64,000 nt of DNA from Daedaleopsis sinensis (Eukaryota; Basidiomycota; Agaricomycetes; Polyporales; Polyporaceae), in the NCBI GenBank assembly GCA_033807695.1, contig CM066302.1, forward strand, positions 2,170,001 to 2,234,000. Reading direction: 5' to 3'. The notes under the pieces were generated by a model that had not been told where the DNA came from, did not search any database, and was given only the letters and a program-made list of their open reading frames with translations. Shown here piece by piece: positions 47,305-58,829 of the stretch. The position numbers and the translations under genes are program-made. Position 1 is the stretch's first letter. Each line of letters begins with the position of its first letter.

Positions 47305-49357
47305 ATGGCAGCCCCATCATTCGGCGCACGGAGCAAGCGCAAGACGCACGCTGAGGACGAGAACGCCGCAGCGTCCCGCATACCGGTTAAGTCGCCTACG
47401 GCCTCGGCTTTCGCCGCCTTCACGTCCATCGCGCCTCGCTCGCCGACTCGCAGCAGCCCTGGCAAGAGCACGGCCGCGGGACGGTCTTCAGTCCCGTTCC
47501 CGAAGAGCCCCGCGCCCGCGGTGGTTACGCCACTCCTCGTCGACGCGCGCGGCCGGGTGAACGCAGGGCAGGACGAGTCGCCGAGGCTTGGCAGGCGGAT
47601 GCGCCCGAGCAACGCCACCAAGACAGCAAAGTCGAAAGACGCGAGGAGCAAGACTGCGAGCGCGGCGCCCCCGTCACTGTGGAAGTCGCTTCTGGGCGGC
47701 GGCAAGGGTGTCATCGCGCACACGTTTGATCGCGACCGTGAGTGCCGGGGCCTCCCTAATACTGTCCATGCTCGCCGCCGTCATGGACGTCGTCGCGGAG
47801 TTTTCGCTGACGTCGGATTGATTGGACTTGGTTGCCGCCATTTCTCGGTCGCCGAATGCGTAGTGCTCCAAGGTCCAGCCACGCCTTACTGCGCGACGAT
47901 GGTGACGCCTCAAATGCTGCTCGAGGGCATGAACGTGTCCGACGTCGCGTATCATGCGGCGGCAGCGGTGAAACGAGCCATTGACAACAGGTGAGCACAG
48001 AGCCGGTTTAGCGTCCCAACTACGACCGCGTTATCGCAGTAATAACTGACATGTGTGCGCTTGCAGACCGAAAGGGAGGTGGGACTTGAATAATCTACGC
48101 GCGGCGGCGATGGAGTACTACGTGAGTAACCGGTGTGCATGTCAATAGCATTGCTTACCAGAGTATAGCTCGTCGCGTTGGGCGCAGAGCTAATGGATGA
48201 CGTGGTCGGCCCGCATTTCACCTTTGTCGATCCGAGGAGTCACGACGACACTAAGGAGATGGTGGGACAGGCGCTCCGCCTCATGAGGCTATTTGCAAGG
48301 CAAGGGTACCGGCGGGATCGAATCGTTATCTCGGTGAGCTCCAGGACGAGTCGGTCCATGTCGCCGATCAAATGAAGCCCTAACAATAGTTATACAGATA
48401 CCTGCGACAGAGGCTGGGGTGCAGGCGGCGATGGTGCTGGAGCAGCGCTACTACGTGCGCACCAACCTTCTGTTCGTGTCTGGACCCACACACGCAGCAA
48501 TTTGTGCGGAGGCAGGGGCCTCCTTCGTCATGTTCTCCTATGCAGCAGTCAGCCTTCCACCCATAACTCTGATAGCAAAGGACAACACACCGTACTGACA
48601 GCTCCGCGCCAGGTTCATCATGGAATTGGTCAGAGGAACAGCAACAACCCTTTTGCACGAGTGGTCGAGGCGCTGATCCCGTCGACAACGCGCCTCGCCG
48701 ACGAAGCCATTGAACGCACAGCTGAGCATTTCAAGCAGGCAAAGATTCAGAGCGTGGTGCTCCTTACAGGCGTGCCGGACGTAAGTCCATCCGGTACTTA
48801 TCTGTACACAGTCCGAAATTGTTCACGACATCCCCTGCCGCCGGGTCCACCAGATTACCGAGGCACAGCGCCTCAAGGGCTTCGATAGTGTGGTCCTCGA
48901 TGCATCCCAGTCCCAAAAGGCGAAAGTCCCCTTGTCCACCACGCCGCCGACACGCACAGCTGCGCCCACCGAAGGGTCCCCGGGCAAGGGGCGGGCGCGA
49001 GAGGCGCAGTTCGCATCGACCTACCTTTCGTACCCCGGAGGCGCCTTCCTCTCGGCTATGTCCGTCGAGACGCGCGAGGTGACCCAGGCGACGCTCGCGA
49101 AGGGTTTGCAAGGGCAGATGGCGCACATGAAGGGCGCATGCGACGATATGCTCGAGTACCTGCTGGTCCAGGCAGAGCTAGCCCACCTCGATCTTGAAAC
49201 GCTGGAGTCATGCTACGAGGACGACGTCGACGAGCAATTCAGAGTTTATGCGTTGCAAAGGGCCGGAATTTCTGTGGCACAAGAAAGACCGATCAGATAT
49301 GACGACGTGGGGTTCCGGATGATTTGCTCGTTGTGGGATAGACCGGAGGCACTGTGA
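47305..49357 (+). CDS. Transaldolase-fold protein lacking catalytic residues
   Basis: Seven exons give about 554 residues: 47305-47737, 47801-47990, 48067-48121, 48169-48333, 48398-48547, 48613-48780 and 48854-49357. Residues 1-140 are Ser/Pro/Lys-rich and disordered. The middle aligns with transaldolase barrels: LVALGAELMDD, FTFVDPRSHDDT (family STEVDARLSFDT), RIVISIPATEAGVQAAMVLE (family RILIKIASTWEG) and LLFVSGPTHAAICAEAGASF (family LLFSFAQAVACAEAGV). The Schiff-base lysine is Ser281, the catalytic glutamate is Phe245, and the TNP asparagine is replaced. A C-terminal domain (LSAMSVETREVTQATLAKGL onward) has no match that I know. It is probably a non-enzymatic or sugar-phosphate-sensing relative. 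The intron at 47738 and the start (an in-frame ATG also exists at 47239) are uncertain. Confidence 0.72.
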
Positions 49358-51225
49358 CCCGCCGACATCAAGAGAAGCGTTGGCGATGGTTGAACGGACA
49401 AGATGCAGCGAGCTCGGTGTTTTCGGGGATCCGGGCAAGCTGGCCCACGATGGTCGTGCATGAATCGTGGACGTAGGGGACCGGAATATTCGATACCAAA
49501 ACAGCGACCAGGCAGCGCAGGCGGTGACGAGTGGGGGAGTCGCCAATCAAGGAAGTCTTGTCGACTTGTTCGTGCGATGGAGATGCTAGGCCGCCGGATG
49601 GGAAATCGGACGAAAGGCGGGCGCTGCAAGCGGAAAGAAAACTCAGTCCTGGTTTCCACATACCTTGGGAGTGACTTGGTAGTCGTATGTACCGGAAGTA
49701 ATCATGTACCATGGTCTGTTGTATGGCAGGGTCAAAGGGAGAAGAGAAAAAAATGTCAGCACAGGTACTGACCGGGGGAGATAGGGCGACAAGGAGCCAA
49801 CGTGCACACCACGCTGTTCGGGAAGCGGCACGGACATCATGCTTCGCCGTGGACGCTGGGGTTGTGGAGAGGGAGCCAGACGTTCCCAAGCAGCAGGCTC
49901 ATGGTGGGCGTGGCCAAATCCTCGCCGTGCTCGCCGTGAATTACGATGGCAGGCGAGGGTGCTCCGAGGGTGGAGCGGAGCGCTCGCGGCTTGACATGGA
50001 AAACGGGGCGAAAATCAAAGGTGGATTAAAAGGTAGGCCTTGTGGTGAGATGCAGACCATGAGGCGAGGATGGCTGCTCTCGCCCGATGAGTAGACTTTG
50101 CGCCGGTGTACGGGTGCGGGAGATATCAGTCGCTGCACGAGTTCCGATGCGACGTATGCGCGCGCACCAGAGGGATCTTCGCAGTCCAGCATTCGCAATG
50201 TGCCGCACGAATAAATGGATCAGAAGGGAACAGGGCGCGTCAGACGGAATCTAACGCACAGGCTCACCATAGCATGGGAGCCCAGGATACTTACTCTATC
50301 ATCAATTATAATAGGTCCGAAGCTGCGGCCCAAGCTGGAAGGAGGACATACTCGTCGAGGCTGGCTTGGTTCTCAGCAAAACGTCGCCGATGTGGTTTCT
50401 CTCGCCGACAGGGGTTCCTAGAGACGCATCTAACGCGGCATAGACAGAACCTAATGCATTTAGCGATGCCTCGACCCGGCCTGCGGCATGGGGAGATGAG
50501 CGGGAGGGGCTGAACAAGCGAATCGAACGCGCATACCATGCGTTAGCCCTCTTTTCCTACGGCGCCACAGAAAGCTAGGCTATTCCGCCGACGCCGACGC
50601 AGACTTCCTGCTCGCGCGATGGTCACAGCCGGGAACTGCTCGAAGGATACCTGAGGAAGGGATGGTGGTCGTGCGAGGTCAAGGAGGATCGAGTGCGCGT
50701 GCCCAATCTCCCTGGCTCCGAGCTCGGTAACTCAAACGCGCACGGAGTTACGTACCAGCAAAAAGTGCCGAGCGAGCTCAGCATCTCTGCGAATCTACAA
50801 GTCTAAACTTGATGAGCCTTGAGGAATGGTGGACGCATGGATGTCGAGAGCCGCTCCCGAGGCTCCGTAACACGTCAATGCCGGGTCGTGCTCCGAGCCT
50901 TCGCCCAGCCTTCACGCAGAACGCATTGCAGGTGTTGAAGGTAACTGGTTTGCTGCACAATTCGCATAGATAGCACACCGCGCCGAGGTTGTCGATTGTT
51001 ACATGCGGAGGAGACAGGATAAACCGCGTCAGGAGAGGCTGTATGCGGTCGAGGTCAAGCTGCAGAGCAGTGATCGCGTGCGAAATGGACGCGTCGGGTG
51101 CAGTCTGAGTGACACTGAGACCCAGCTGAGACCTACTGAGACTGAGCGAGTGCGCGTCCACGTGTAGCGACCTTGCTCACGACCACAGCGAGAGCAGGCG
51201 TCTGACTCTTGCATTACACCACCCC
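49358..51225. other. Intergenic region
   Basis: No gene is assigned. A minus-strand frame at 50778-51161 starts 65 nt from the PIG-F start and has helical character, but it lacks any motif I know and I leave it uncalled. Confidence 0.4.
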
Positions 51226-52397
51226 ATGCCATCGCGAACAGACAAGCCAACGAAGGCGGAACCGTCGAACTCGTCCCCAGAACCTAGGCCAACAATCCCG
51301 TTCGCGCGATATACTTCGATAGTTGGCGTACACACCTCTCTCCTCGCGTTCAGCGCCCTCATCCTTCCCGGGACGTCGCTCACGTCCCTCGTGCCATGGG
51401 TCTCATCAAGCAGGACACATGCCGCTGAAGAGCAGGAATCGCGCGACGTCTCCCACCTTCTAACGGAGAACCCACTTCGGACGGTCGCGTGGATATGCGT
51501 CGGTGCGTTCATTGTGCAGAGCTGGTGGGCCGGCTGGATCAGGCAGTGGTCGCTTGAGATGCGCGAACAGAAGAAAGACCAGGCGGAGACAACACAGAAA
51601 AAGTTCGAGAGGCAAAAGTGGAAGAAGGAGCGCGTCGTGGTGCGTTCGTGTGTAACAATGTATCTCGTAGTTCAAGGATTGACTCCGCTCGGCCCTCTAG
51701 GTGTATGCTCAGGCAGCTGCCATGACCGTCGTTGCCTCTATCGCATTCTACGTGATCACCATCCTTTTCGGAGCTCCGTTAGCAAGGTCAATACAATCGC
51801 TGTGTTTCAAATTCTCTTAGAAGTGCATACTGAACGGACCCCGCTCAGTTATCCTCTTGAAACGTTCTCCACGAGCCTTCTGCTCGCCATCCTCACGGTC
51901 CTCCCACCAGCTTACACCTTGGGACCACCCTCGTTTGGCTCTGACAGCCCTTCGCTCGTCAGCCGACTCACCTGGACCCGCCTCTTCGCCGAGCTGTCGT
52001 GCGTATACAACCTTCGCACCACTCCGAACGTGTTCGCGCCCGACTTACATCCGCACGCAACAGCCCCCGTACCCCTATCGAGAGAGCACTCGTCTACCCC
52101 GCTGCCGGCGCTGTAACGGGCTGCTGGCTGGGCGCGATCCCCATAGGCCTTGACTGGGAGCGTCCGTGGCAGGTACGTTCCATCCCTTCTACTTTCATCT
52201 GCCACCCCGTGCGTCTTTTGCTCACACCGCAGCACAAGGCATGGCCTCTCACGCCCACCTTTGGCGCGGTTGGGGGCAGCATCGTCGGGTCCCTCGTCGC
52301 CTTGGTAGTCAGCGCGACTCTTGAACTGGCCCAGACAGGCCGCCAGGCCGGGCAACCTCCAGCGCAGATCGCGACGGGGAAGCCCAAGCGGCGGTGA
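51226..52397 (+). CDS. GPI11: GPI-anchor biosynthesis protein PIG-F/Gpi11
   Basis: Five exons give 307 residues: 51226-51639, 51701-51786, 51849-51998, 52064-52172 and 52233-52397. The protein has several membrane helices. The PIG-F signature lies in the C-terminal half: ETFSTSLLLAILTVLPPAYTLG, then ALVYPAAGAVTGCWLGAIPI, LDWERPWQ and a KAWPLTPTFGAVGGS block. PIG-F partners the ethanolamine-phosphate transferases (Mcd4-, Gpi7- and Gpi13-type) in the ER, helping add phosphoethanolamine to GPI mannoses. The N-terminus is longer than usual (about 220 residues is typical) because of a Ser/Pro-rich leader and a charged loop (MREQKKDQAETTQKKFERQK). The gene fits functionally with GPI-anchored products such as the lyase-like protein at 6.3 kb, but there is no linkage significance. 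Confidence 0.85.
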
Positions 52398-52621
52398 AAA
52401 GCGGACCACGGTGGTTGCCGTCTCGAGCTCTCCGAATTCCGAGTTCTACAGCGAGCTTCTTCTAGATCCATCTAGCTTCTGCGGTCTACTACCGTCTGCT
52501 TTCCGATATTAAGTTATACAACTCTAACACCCTGCCACTCCTCGTGGGTGGCCTCGCCTGTGACCAAGCCTGTCCCTGCGCCCGTACCGTGCCCAAGGAC
52601 CGGGGAGGCCTGTCTATCTAT

Positions 52622-53901
52622 CTAGGAACTCAGCACACGTAAGTCTCCGATCGAGCTGGTCACGTAGTCGGGAACGGTAGGCGATGCGTTTGGTCCCGTA
52701 ATCTCACTCTCCTTCGTAATGCCTGCAGGAGCCCTCTCGTGAGCCCACGTCCTTCCGAGATTCACCACGCAAGAATTTGACTTGCCTGTGAGCACCAGAA
52801 GCGTCGCCAGCCCGCCCGCCTTCCCGAACTCGATGTCAGTGTTCAGCCGGTCGCCCACCATAATGGTCCTCTTCGGATCGAAGGCGTGCCTACGGAGCAG
52901 CTCTATCAGCACCCTTCCGGCCTTCATCTTAGACTTCTCCCACTCCCCCGCCACATGCTCCTGCATTGCAGGAGCCTGAAGCCAAAGAGACTCACTTTGC
53001 CTTGATGCAGTCCAGCATCGTTCCCTTTGGCTTCCCGATCGCCACCGGATCGCGCCCCAGCGCGAAGCGCAAGGGAGCGCTAACCGACCCCGCGCCCGGG
53101 AGGAGGCCTTCTGCGGTCGGGTACGTGCTGTCCTCGTTCGTGACGAGGAACGCGCAGCCCTCGTTGCTGAGCAGATAGCTGAACGCCTTGGAGAGCTTCG
53201 TGTAGTTGATGGACGTGTCGAGCCCGCACAGGACTGCGCCGACCGCAGGGTCCGGCGTCCAGTTCTTGAGCGAGAAGTTCGCGAGCGTGTTGTCCGCGGG
53301 GTCCTGCGGCCGTCGGACGGAGGTACGGCGATGGTTGCGTTGGGGGGTTCCTATGGCATGAGCAGACCGACCGGGATGAGCACAGCGTGTGTGCTCACTG
53401 TGCCGCCGATATACGTGATACCCTCGTCGTGCAGCTCTTCCTCGAGTCCTGCCATCCCGATCACATACACCTTCTTGTCTTTGGGCATCTTCATGACCGA
53501 GGAGATATACACTGCTGCAGCATACGCGGACCCGTAGATCTCGTCCTTGTTACGCCTTCAGCTCCTATCCATGAGATTCGGAGATTATGCATGCACGTAC
53601 CACATGAGCCTCAACACCAAGCGAGTCGAACTTCTTCTTGTAGTTCTTCCTTGACTTCGTAGCGTTGTTCGTGACGAACAGCACCGACTTCTCTTACGGA
53701 CAATGACTGGAGATGAATACATTGCGATGAACGGACCCGCAAAGACGACGCACTGTGTGTCCGGAGTAATTGCAAAACTTCCGTGGCTCCTTCGATCAGC
53801 GTATCTCCCGACCAAAGCACCCCATCGCAGTCGAAGAGCCAGGTGTCATACTTGTCCAGCAAGTCAGTGTAGTCCTGTGGGGTACTCAAACGTGCGGCCA
53901 T
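52622..53901 (-). CDS. PHO13: 4-nitrophenylphosphatase / phosphoglycolate phosphatase-like HAD enzyme
   Basis: Six exons on the minus strand give 299 residues: 53901-53754, 53692-53601, 53545-53399, 53303-52996, 52889-52786 and 52722-52622. All HAD motifs are present: FDCDGVLW (nucleophile Asp and acid Asp), VTNNATKSR (motif II Thr), GKPKGTMLDC (motif III Lys) and VGDRLNTDIEFG (motif IV). The C2-type cap and length match Pho13/PGP metabolite-repair phosphatases, which remove phosphate from 2-phosphoglycolate and side products such as 4-phosphoerythronate. It is cytosolic. The last intron (52723-52785) begins with GC and is 63 nt without an in-frame stop, so retention would add 21 residues. 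The previous intron is unusually long (106 nt). Confidence 0.93.
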
Positions 53902-54355
53902 GGTCCTGTAGGTATCGAAGTCGAATGCAGAGGGTGGATGATCACGAACAGGATAACGATGGTGACACCTCCAAGTGCTGAGGGAAGAGCCAATCGTCGA
54001 CCAATCGCACACAATTGAAGAGTCATCTTCTCGACGGCTGACTCATAGTAAGAGAACATGCCAGTGCGCGCTGGATGTCACGCAGGCAATGGCGCACGTT
54101 CACCGCAGGGCAGGATATATCACGACTTGGGGATCTTAAGCTACGATGTCTCATATGGGGTGCAGAGAGTTATCGCATACCGACCTCATCGGTCTCATTT
54201 TGTTTGCGACAGTAGGCAGTACAATGCATGAGGTAGAGCGAACGATGATGCATGGCGTCGTGGTGCGTGGAGGGTGTTGAAAGCCGTGGACCGGCTGCCC
54301 CACAACCGGTCATAGAATGAGAGAATACAGAGCCGCGCAAATCCATACAAGTCGT
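53902..54355. other. Intergenic spacer
   Basis: This is the upstream region of the phosphatase gene and the 3' region of the eL34 gene. No gene is seen. Confidence 0.5.
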
Positions 54356-54814
54356 CTACTTGCGGCCAACCTTCTCCGACGCCTTGATCACCTTCTTCAC
54401 GATCTTCGCCTCCTCGACGAGGAATGCCCGAAGGATGCTAATTGAACACACGGAATGAGTTTCATAACAAGTGGCGAGCCATGGGGGCACATACCGGGAC
54501 TTGGTGCAGTCACCGCATCGTGAACCACCGTACGCCCGACGAACCGTCTTCTTCGTCTTCGAGATCGTGGCGTATTGCCGAGGACGCAGAGCGGGAACCT
54601 GGTAGAAATGAATTTAAGTATGTAACTCACCCATAACCGTATATCCAGTACGAACACCAGGTAGTGCGATACCGCAGTCTCCGCACTTGGGCGAAGTGGC
54701 GAGCTTTTTGAGGTGGTGGTAGACAAGCTTGCCACCTGGCGTCTTCACCACCCGACGACGGTTGGAGGTGGTGTTGTAGGGAGTGCGCTTGCGGAGAGTG
54801 ACGCGTTGGGCCAT
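54356..54814 (-). CDS. RPL34: 60S ribosomal protein eL34
   Basis: Three exons, 54814-54656, 54598-54495 and 54437-54356, give 114 residues. The sequence is unmistakable: [20 protein letters not shown], a [10 protein letters not shown] zinc-ribbon half, [20 protein letters not shown], a GGSRCGDC second half and an IVKKVIK tail. The four zinc-ligand cysteines (CxxC twice) are intact. It is a structural component of the large ribosomal subunit. Length matches the family. The codon set uses the strongly preferred GC-ending codons. The upstream region should carry its promoter, but an apparent exon of another minus-strand gene ends about 210 nt upstream. Confidence 0.97.
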
Positions 54815-55023
54815 TGCTGGACTATAAGGACATACGTTCAGTATGGGTGTCGCACAAGGTTGCATTCCCAATGCAATTCTCCCTCGTCAAGGCCTTCCAG
54901 CCAACTTGATGCATCCAACCATACTACATCTTCCTTGACCCCTGCACCCGATACCCCAGCCAACTCTGCCCCTCCCAAAGTTGCACATATCATCAAACGG
55001 CGGAGAACTCACACTTGAGGACT

Positions 55024-55223
55024 TCAAGGAAAGGCGGCCTGTAAGATGCTGTTGAGTGTCCGACGTTGAACGCAATAGCAGCATAACGACATACCTTGAT
55101 CTTGAACTTGCTGTAGGGGCCGTCGCTGTCGAGTATGTCCCAGTTTAGAGACGGATCGGGTGGCTGGGAGGTGCTGTATAGTAGACGCGGCAGATGCCGG
55201 GAGATAGCGCGCGCTTCGGCTTC
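55024..55223 (-). CDS. 3' exons of an unrecognised small gene (5' end not found)
   Basis: Two exons fit together. The first, 55223-55095, follows a TTAG acceptor and ends at a GTATGT donor; the second, 55038-55024, ends in TGA. They encode about 47 residues, containing RAISRHLPRLLYSTS and SLNWDILDSDGPYSKFKIK. The composition looks protein-like, the intron (56 nt) has consensus ends, and the frame stays open throughout the first exon. The 5' exons and start codon were not found; the GTAAAG donor near 55292 could join an upstream exon. It could instead be untranslated leader of the eL34 gene. Function is unknown. Confidence 0.33.
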
Positions 55224-56638
55224 CTAATCAAGCACTCTATATCCACCACCTTCATGTAGACGCCCACTGAAGCGGTTGGTGTCCTCAACTTTACATCATG
55301 GTGTATGAGCGGTCGTATGTTCGTCGTGATCCTTTACTCAGAAACTAAAGCTCTGGATACTCTGAGTCTGAGTCAAGGCTACCATTGCAGGTGGTGCGAA
55401 TATTTGCCTACCGACTTGTCATCATTTCTACAGGGTCCTACTATCACCTTTCTGCGTAGTCGTCGGCCTAACGTGAGTACGCCGCCGGTGTACCCTCAGA
55501 ATAAATTTATGGATAGTATCGCGCTGATTACTCCGAATGATGTCCTCGGCACGCAGCCTTTTCTCCGGCATCTCCTTCTGGTTCCTCGCCCACCTGTCTA
55601 GCGGTTATTGGGCGCCGTATTATTCACGCACCGAGGTCATGGTCCCACATACAAAGCGCCCGACAGGATAGTGACATTTAGATTGATGAGGATGACTTCG
55701 CTAAGGAGTGTCCGAGCCCGGTATTCAACCGCACCGGGTATATTGAGTTTTGACCGGGATCGCCGGCAATGGGGATGGACTAGACCCCAGCTCCCCAGGC
55801 CTCATGGCTATAGCCCTCTTCTCAGAACAGCTTAGAGAGTGACGTGTTACCAAGCACTGACATGTTGATATTGAACCATGCCAACCCATGGTCGTGGTCA
55901 TTCGGAATTGTGCTATATGTGGCGGCCGCGTTCGTAGACATGCCGTTCTTTCGTGCACGTACAGGAATACTCGATAACGGAGCTCCCCGACATTCTTCGG
56001 ATCCACATCGCAGGCTACCGAACTCATTGGCCACAGCGACGCCACATACCAAGGGAAGACATGAACGTTTGAACACTTTGTCTATGCTTCACGGCAGATG
56101 TCATGAGCTAGCGCTCTCAGTCGAAACCTCGAGTTTGGTGTTAGTACAGAACCCTATGATCCTGGCGGCAGTGTAACACCAATAGCACTACAGGTTACTA
56201 CTAGCCTCACCTCGATATGCCGTGTATACCCTACACCCCCTCAGAGGTGTAATTTGGGTGCTGTGCGCTTCTACGGTCTCACACCAAACGTCGCTTGTGA
56301 ACAAACTCCTCGTCCGGCCTCTATGGATGACGCAAATCTTCCTTCGCCCCTTCTGGAGGTGCGAGAATATCGGAGGAATGAGCTTCCATGTAGACTCGTG
56401 TTACAACTCGTCCCATCTCCGCCTAGGTTTCGAAAGGTCTCGTAGTCGCTCGGGGACGATAAACACATTCTTCCTAGGTCCCCGATCAAACGAATATTCG
56501 GCGCATGTCTTGCCTGCTTCTGCGACCAATGCAGCAAGGGGCCCATAGGGAGACTGGCAGATGATCATTCACGGAGCTGCGAAGAAGTGATGACTGAGAT
56601 GATGCGGCAGAAGAAGCCCCCGTTCGCAGCATCCGTCA
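55224..56638. other. Intergenic region
   Basis: No gene is confidently seen. It may contain the missing 5' exons of the small minus-strand gene ending at 55024. The 3' end of NOP53 borders it on the right. Confidence 0.4.
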
Positions 56639-58433
56639 TCAATACGCGCGGTCGAAGTTCTTGTACGAGTGCTTTTCGTACTCTTTTGTCTTGCGGGCCT
56701 GTTTTTTCGCACTGCATAGAGTACACCGCTGATCAGAGGGATAATAATGTGATAGTTGGTGGGACACGTACGGGACGGCTGGTCGTGGCTCTACGAGCGC
56801 ACGCTGTTGCATGCTGACGAAACGGTCCTTGAAGAGGTTGCCTTCAGGCTGCGGCACGCACAGATAACCATCAGTTGCTGTGTTCCTCGGAAATTGAATT
56901 TACTGTGCCTCACCTTGAGAGCACGTAGACTCTCGCTGAGCTCCTCGCCAAGCTGGATGGCAATCTCGCCCTCGGGCACCTTGTGCTTGCCGACCTTTTG
57001 GCCCCCCAAACCCTGACTCAACTTCGCCTGGAGAGCGAGTTGACGTTCGGAGCGGAGACGTTCGCGCATCGCAAGACTGCGCGCGTTGGCTTTTCGTAGA
57101 GACTTCGCGGAGTCGACGGTGGCAAGCAGGCGTTTTCTCGCCATTTTTTCAGCTAGTGCGCGTTTCTACCATGCCGGACGAACGAAGATGCATGTCAGTC
57201 TATGACAAAGTGAGAAAGGAGGTTGAGAGGACACACCTCAGCTCGTAGCCGCTCTGCCTTTTTCCTCTGTTGCTTCGTTTTCCGAGCTGGCATCTTCTTC
57301 GGCGGTAGCAAGTCGCCATCACCCTCCTCCTGCTCTTCCTGCTCCTGCTCCTCCACCTCTGCAGACACATCCAGCTTCATCCCCCGTGCCATACCCGGGT
57401 CCTGATCCTCCCTAGGAGTCGTGCGCGCCTTCTCCATCCGCGCCTTGATCTCTTCGAGCTGTTCAGCCTGCTTGAGCTTGAGCTCCTCTTTCTCATGCGC
57501 CGTTCGTAAGAGATCCTGATGTGACGTGACTGGAGGATTGTAGGATGATCCCTCATGCGGCGAAGGTACAGCTGCGAGTGCAATATTTGAGCGTAGAGGT
57601 TGATTTTGAGGGCCCTATGTCGTGACATTGTCGGTACCATACGGCGTGCACAAATACTTTGAGTCGCACCTTGACATTGACTCGCTCAGGCGTGTCCTCT
57701 GACCACACATCGTAAGTCCCTGCCTTCTTCGCAGCTTCACTGAGCTCGAGCATCGCGCTCCCTTCCCCGACTTGGTCCGGGTCGACGAACGCATTGAGAG
57801 GACCTCTCCGCAGCCGTTTGCCTATCTTCAACAGTCTACTTTTCTCGTCGTGAGTCAACGCCTTGCGTTTCGTTCCTGCTTTAATGGAAGCGGCGGATGT
57901 GGGGCGCGAGAAGACCGCCGGCACTGCAGAGCGTTGCGAGAGGATTTTTGTTGAGGTGAGCACGCGCTCAGAGAACTTGGGGAGACTCTTCCGGACTGTT
58001 GAACGGGAGGTCACAATTATTCATGAGATACCAACCGCTTCATCCCTGTCGTCTCCCGCAGGAGCTTCAGCATCGTCAAGTCGAAGACGCACTTTTGTCA
58101 TCTCCCGCGACATCAATCTGGAACAATTCTTCATCTTTCTTCTTCTGCAGAGTCGACCTGATAGACAAGCCATGTGCTCAGCATGCGCTCTCATGAGCGA
58201 CACAGAGTTGTGATGGGACTGGAAAATTACCCCGTTGCCCGTTCTTCCGCGCGAAGCTCCTCCAAGGCCCCTTCTACCTCATCCAAGTCGACATTTTTCC
58301 TCCATGCGCGCTTGCCCTTCCGACTACTCTGCGCTCGCTGTGAGGGCGCACCAGTCGATGACGAAGCTTTCTTCGTAGAAGGAATTGGATGCAATGAGCC
58401 GGTCGTTGGCGCAGTCGATGTTGTGCGAGCCAT
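56639..58433 (-). CDS. NOP53: 60S ribosome biogenesis factor Nop53
   Basis: Seven exons on the minus strand give 457 residues: 58433-58231, 58157-58093, 57995-57670, 57614-57237, 57165-56914, 56848-56772 and 56711-56639. Family landmarks appear in order: KRAWRKNVDLDEVEGALEEL, LFQIDVAGD, the KRLRRGPLNAFVDP region, TYDVWSEDTPE, PSPHEGSSYNPPVTSHQDLL, a long acidic/basic helical stretch, and the C-terminal block from GKHKVPEGEIAIQLGEELSE to EGNLFKDRFVSMQQR. Nop53 binds 27S/7S pre-rRNA particles and recruits the Mtr4-exosome for ITS2 processing in the nucleolus. Length matches fungal Nop53. It is co-oriented with the eL34 gene, a plausible ribosome-related neighbour although separate. Confidence 0.93.
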
Positions 58434-58550
58434 GGCAATTCGCGATCGTCGAGTAGGTTAATGAAGGAGTTGAGTACAGCGTTTAACTTCGATCTACGAA
58501 ATGGTAGCAAACACTAGTGCGATTAATGCCACAGTTGTTTGATCAATGTA

Positions 58551-58621
58551 GCATTAATGGGGTAGTGGTAACCTGGGTCGTTGCCATCGACCCGCCGGGG
58601 GTTCGATTCCCCCTTAATGCA
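58551..58621 (+). tRNA. tRNA-Gly (GCC), second copy
   Basis: The 71 nt are identical to 11432-11502, with the same cloverleaf and GCC anticodon and no intron. Unlike the first copy there is no hairpin downstream; a T7 run follows after 20 nt. Confidence 0.96.
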
Positions 58622-58641
58622 TGAGCTGATGCCTTTATCCG

Positions 58642-58648
58642 TTTTTTT
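58642..58648 (+). terminator. Pol III terminator of the second tRNA-Gly
   Basis: Seven consecutive T residues begin 20 nt downstream of the tRNA 3' end. Confidence 0.75.
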
Positions 58649-58829
58649 GTCACTCCTATCTCCAGTGTCCGCGGTTGGTTCGAGTAAGTACGCTACAGCA
58701 ATGTTGCTCGTTTACTCAATCGTGATTTGGGAAGAATCGACGTTTGCAGCGAGCATCGGAAACAAGAAACTAATTTACACAACAAGCTCAAACTGCAGTT
58801 GAACCCGAATAGGTCCATTGACTCGTCTA

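Noticed and set aside
50778..51161. 127-codon minus-strand frame divergent from the PIG-F gene
   Set aside because: Helical character but no recognised motif, and its start lies in a CTCAGT-rich tract that could produce it by chance.
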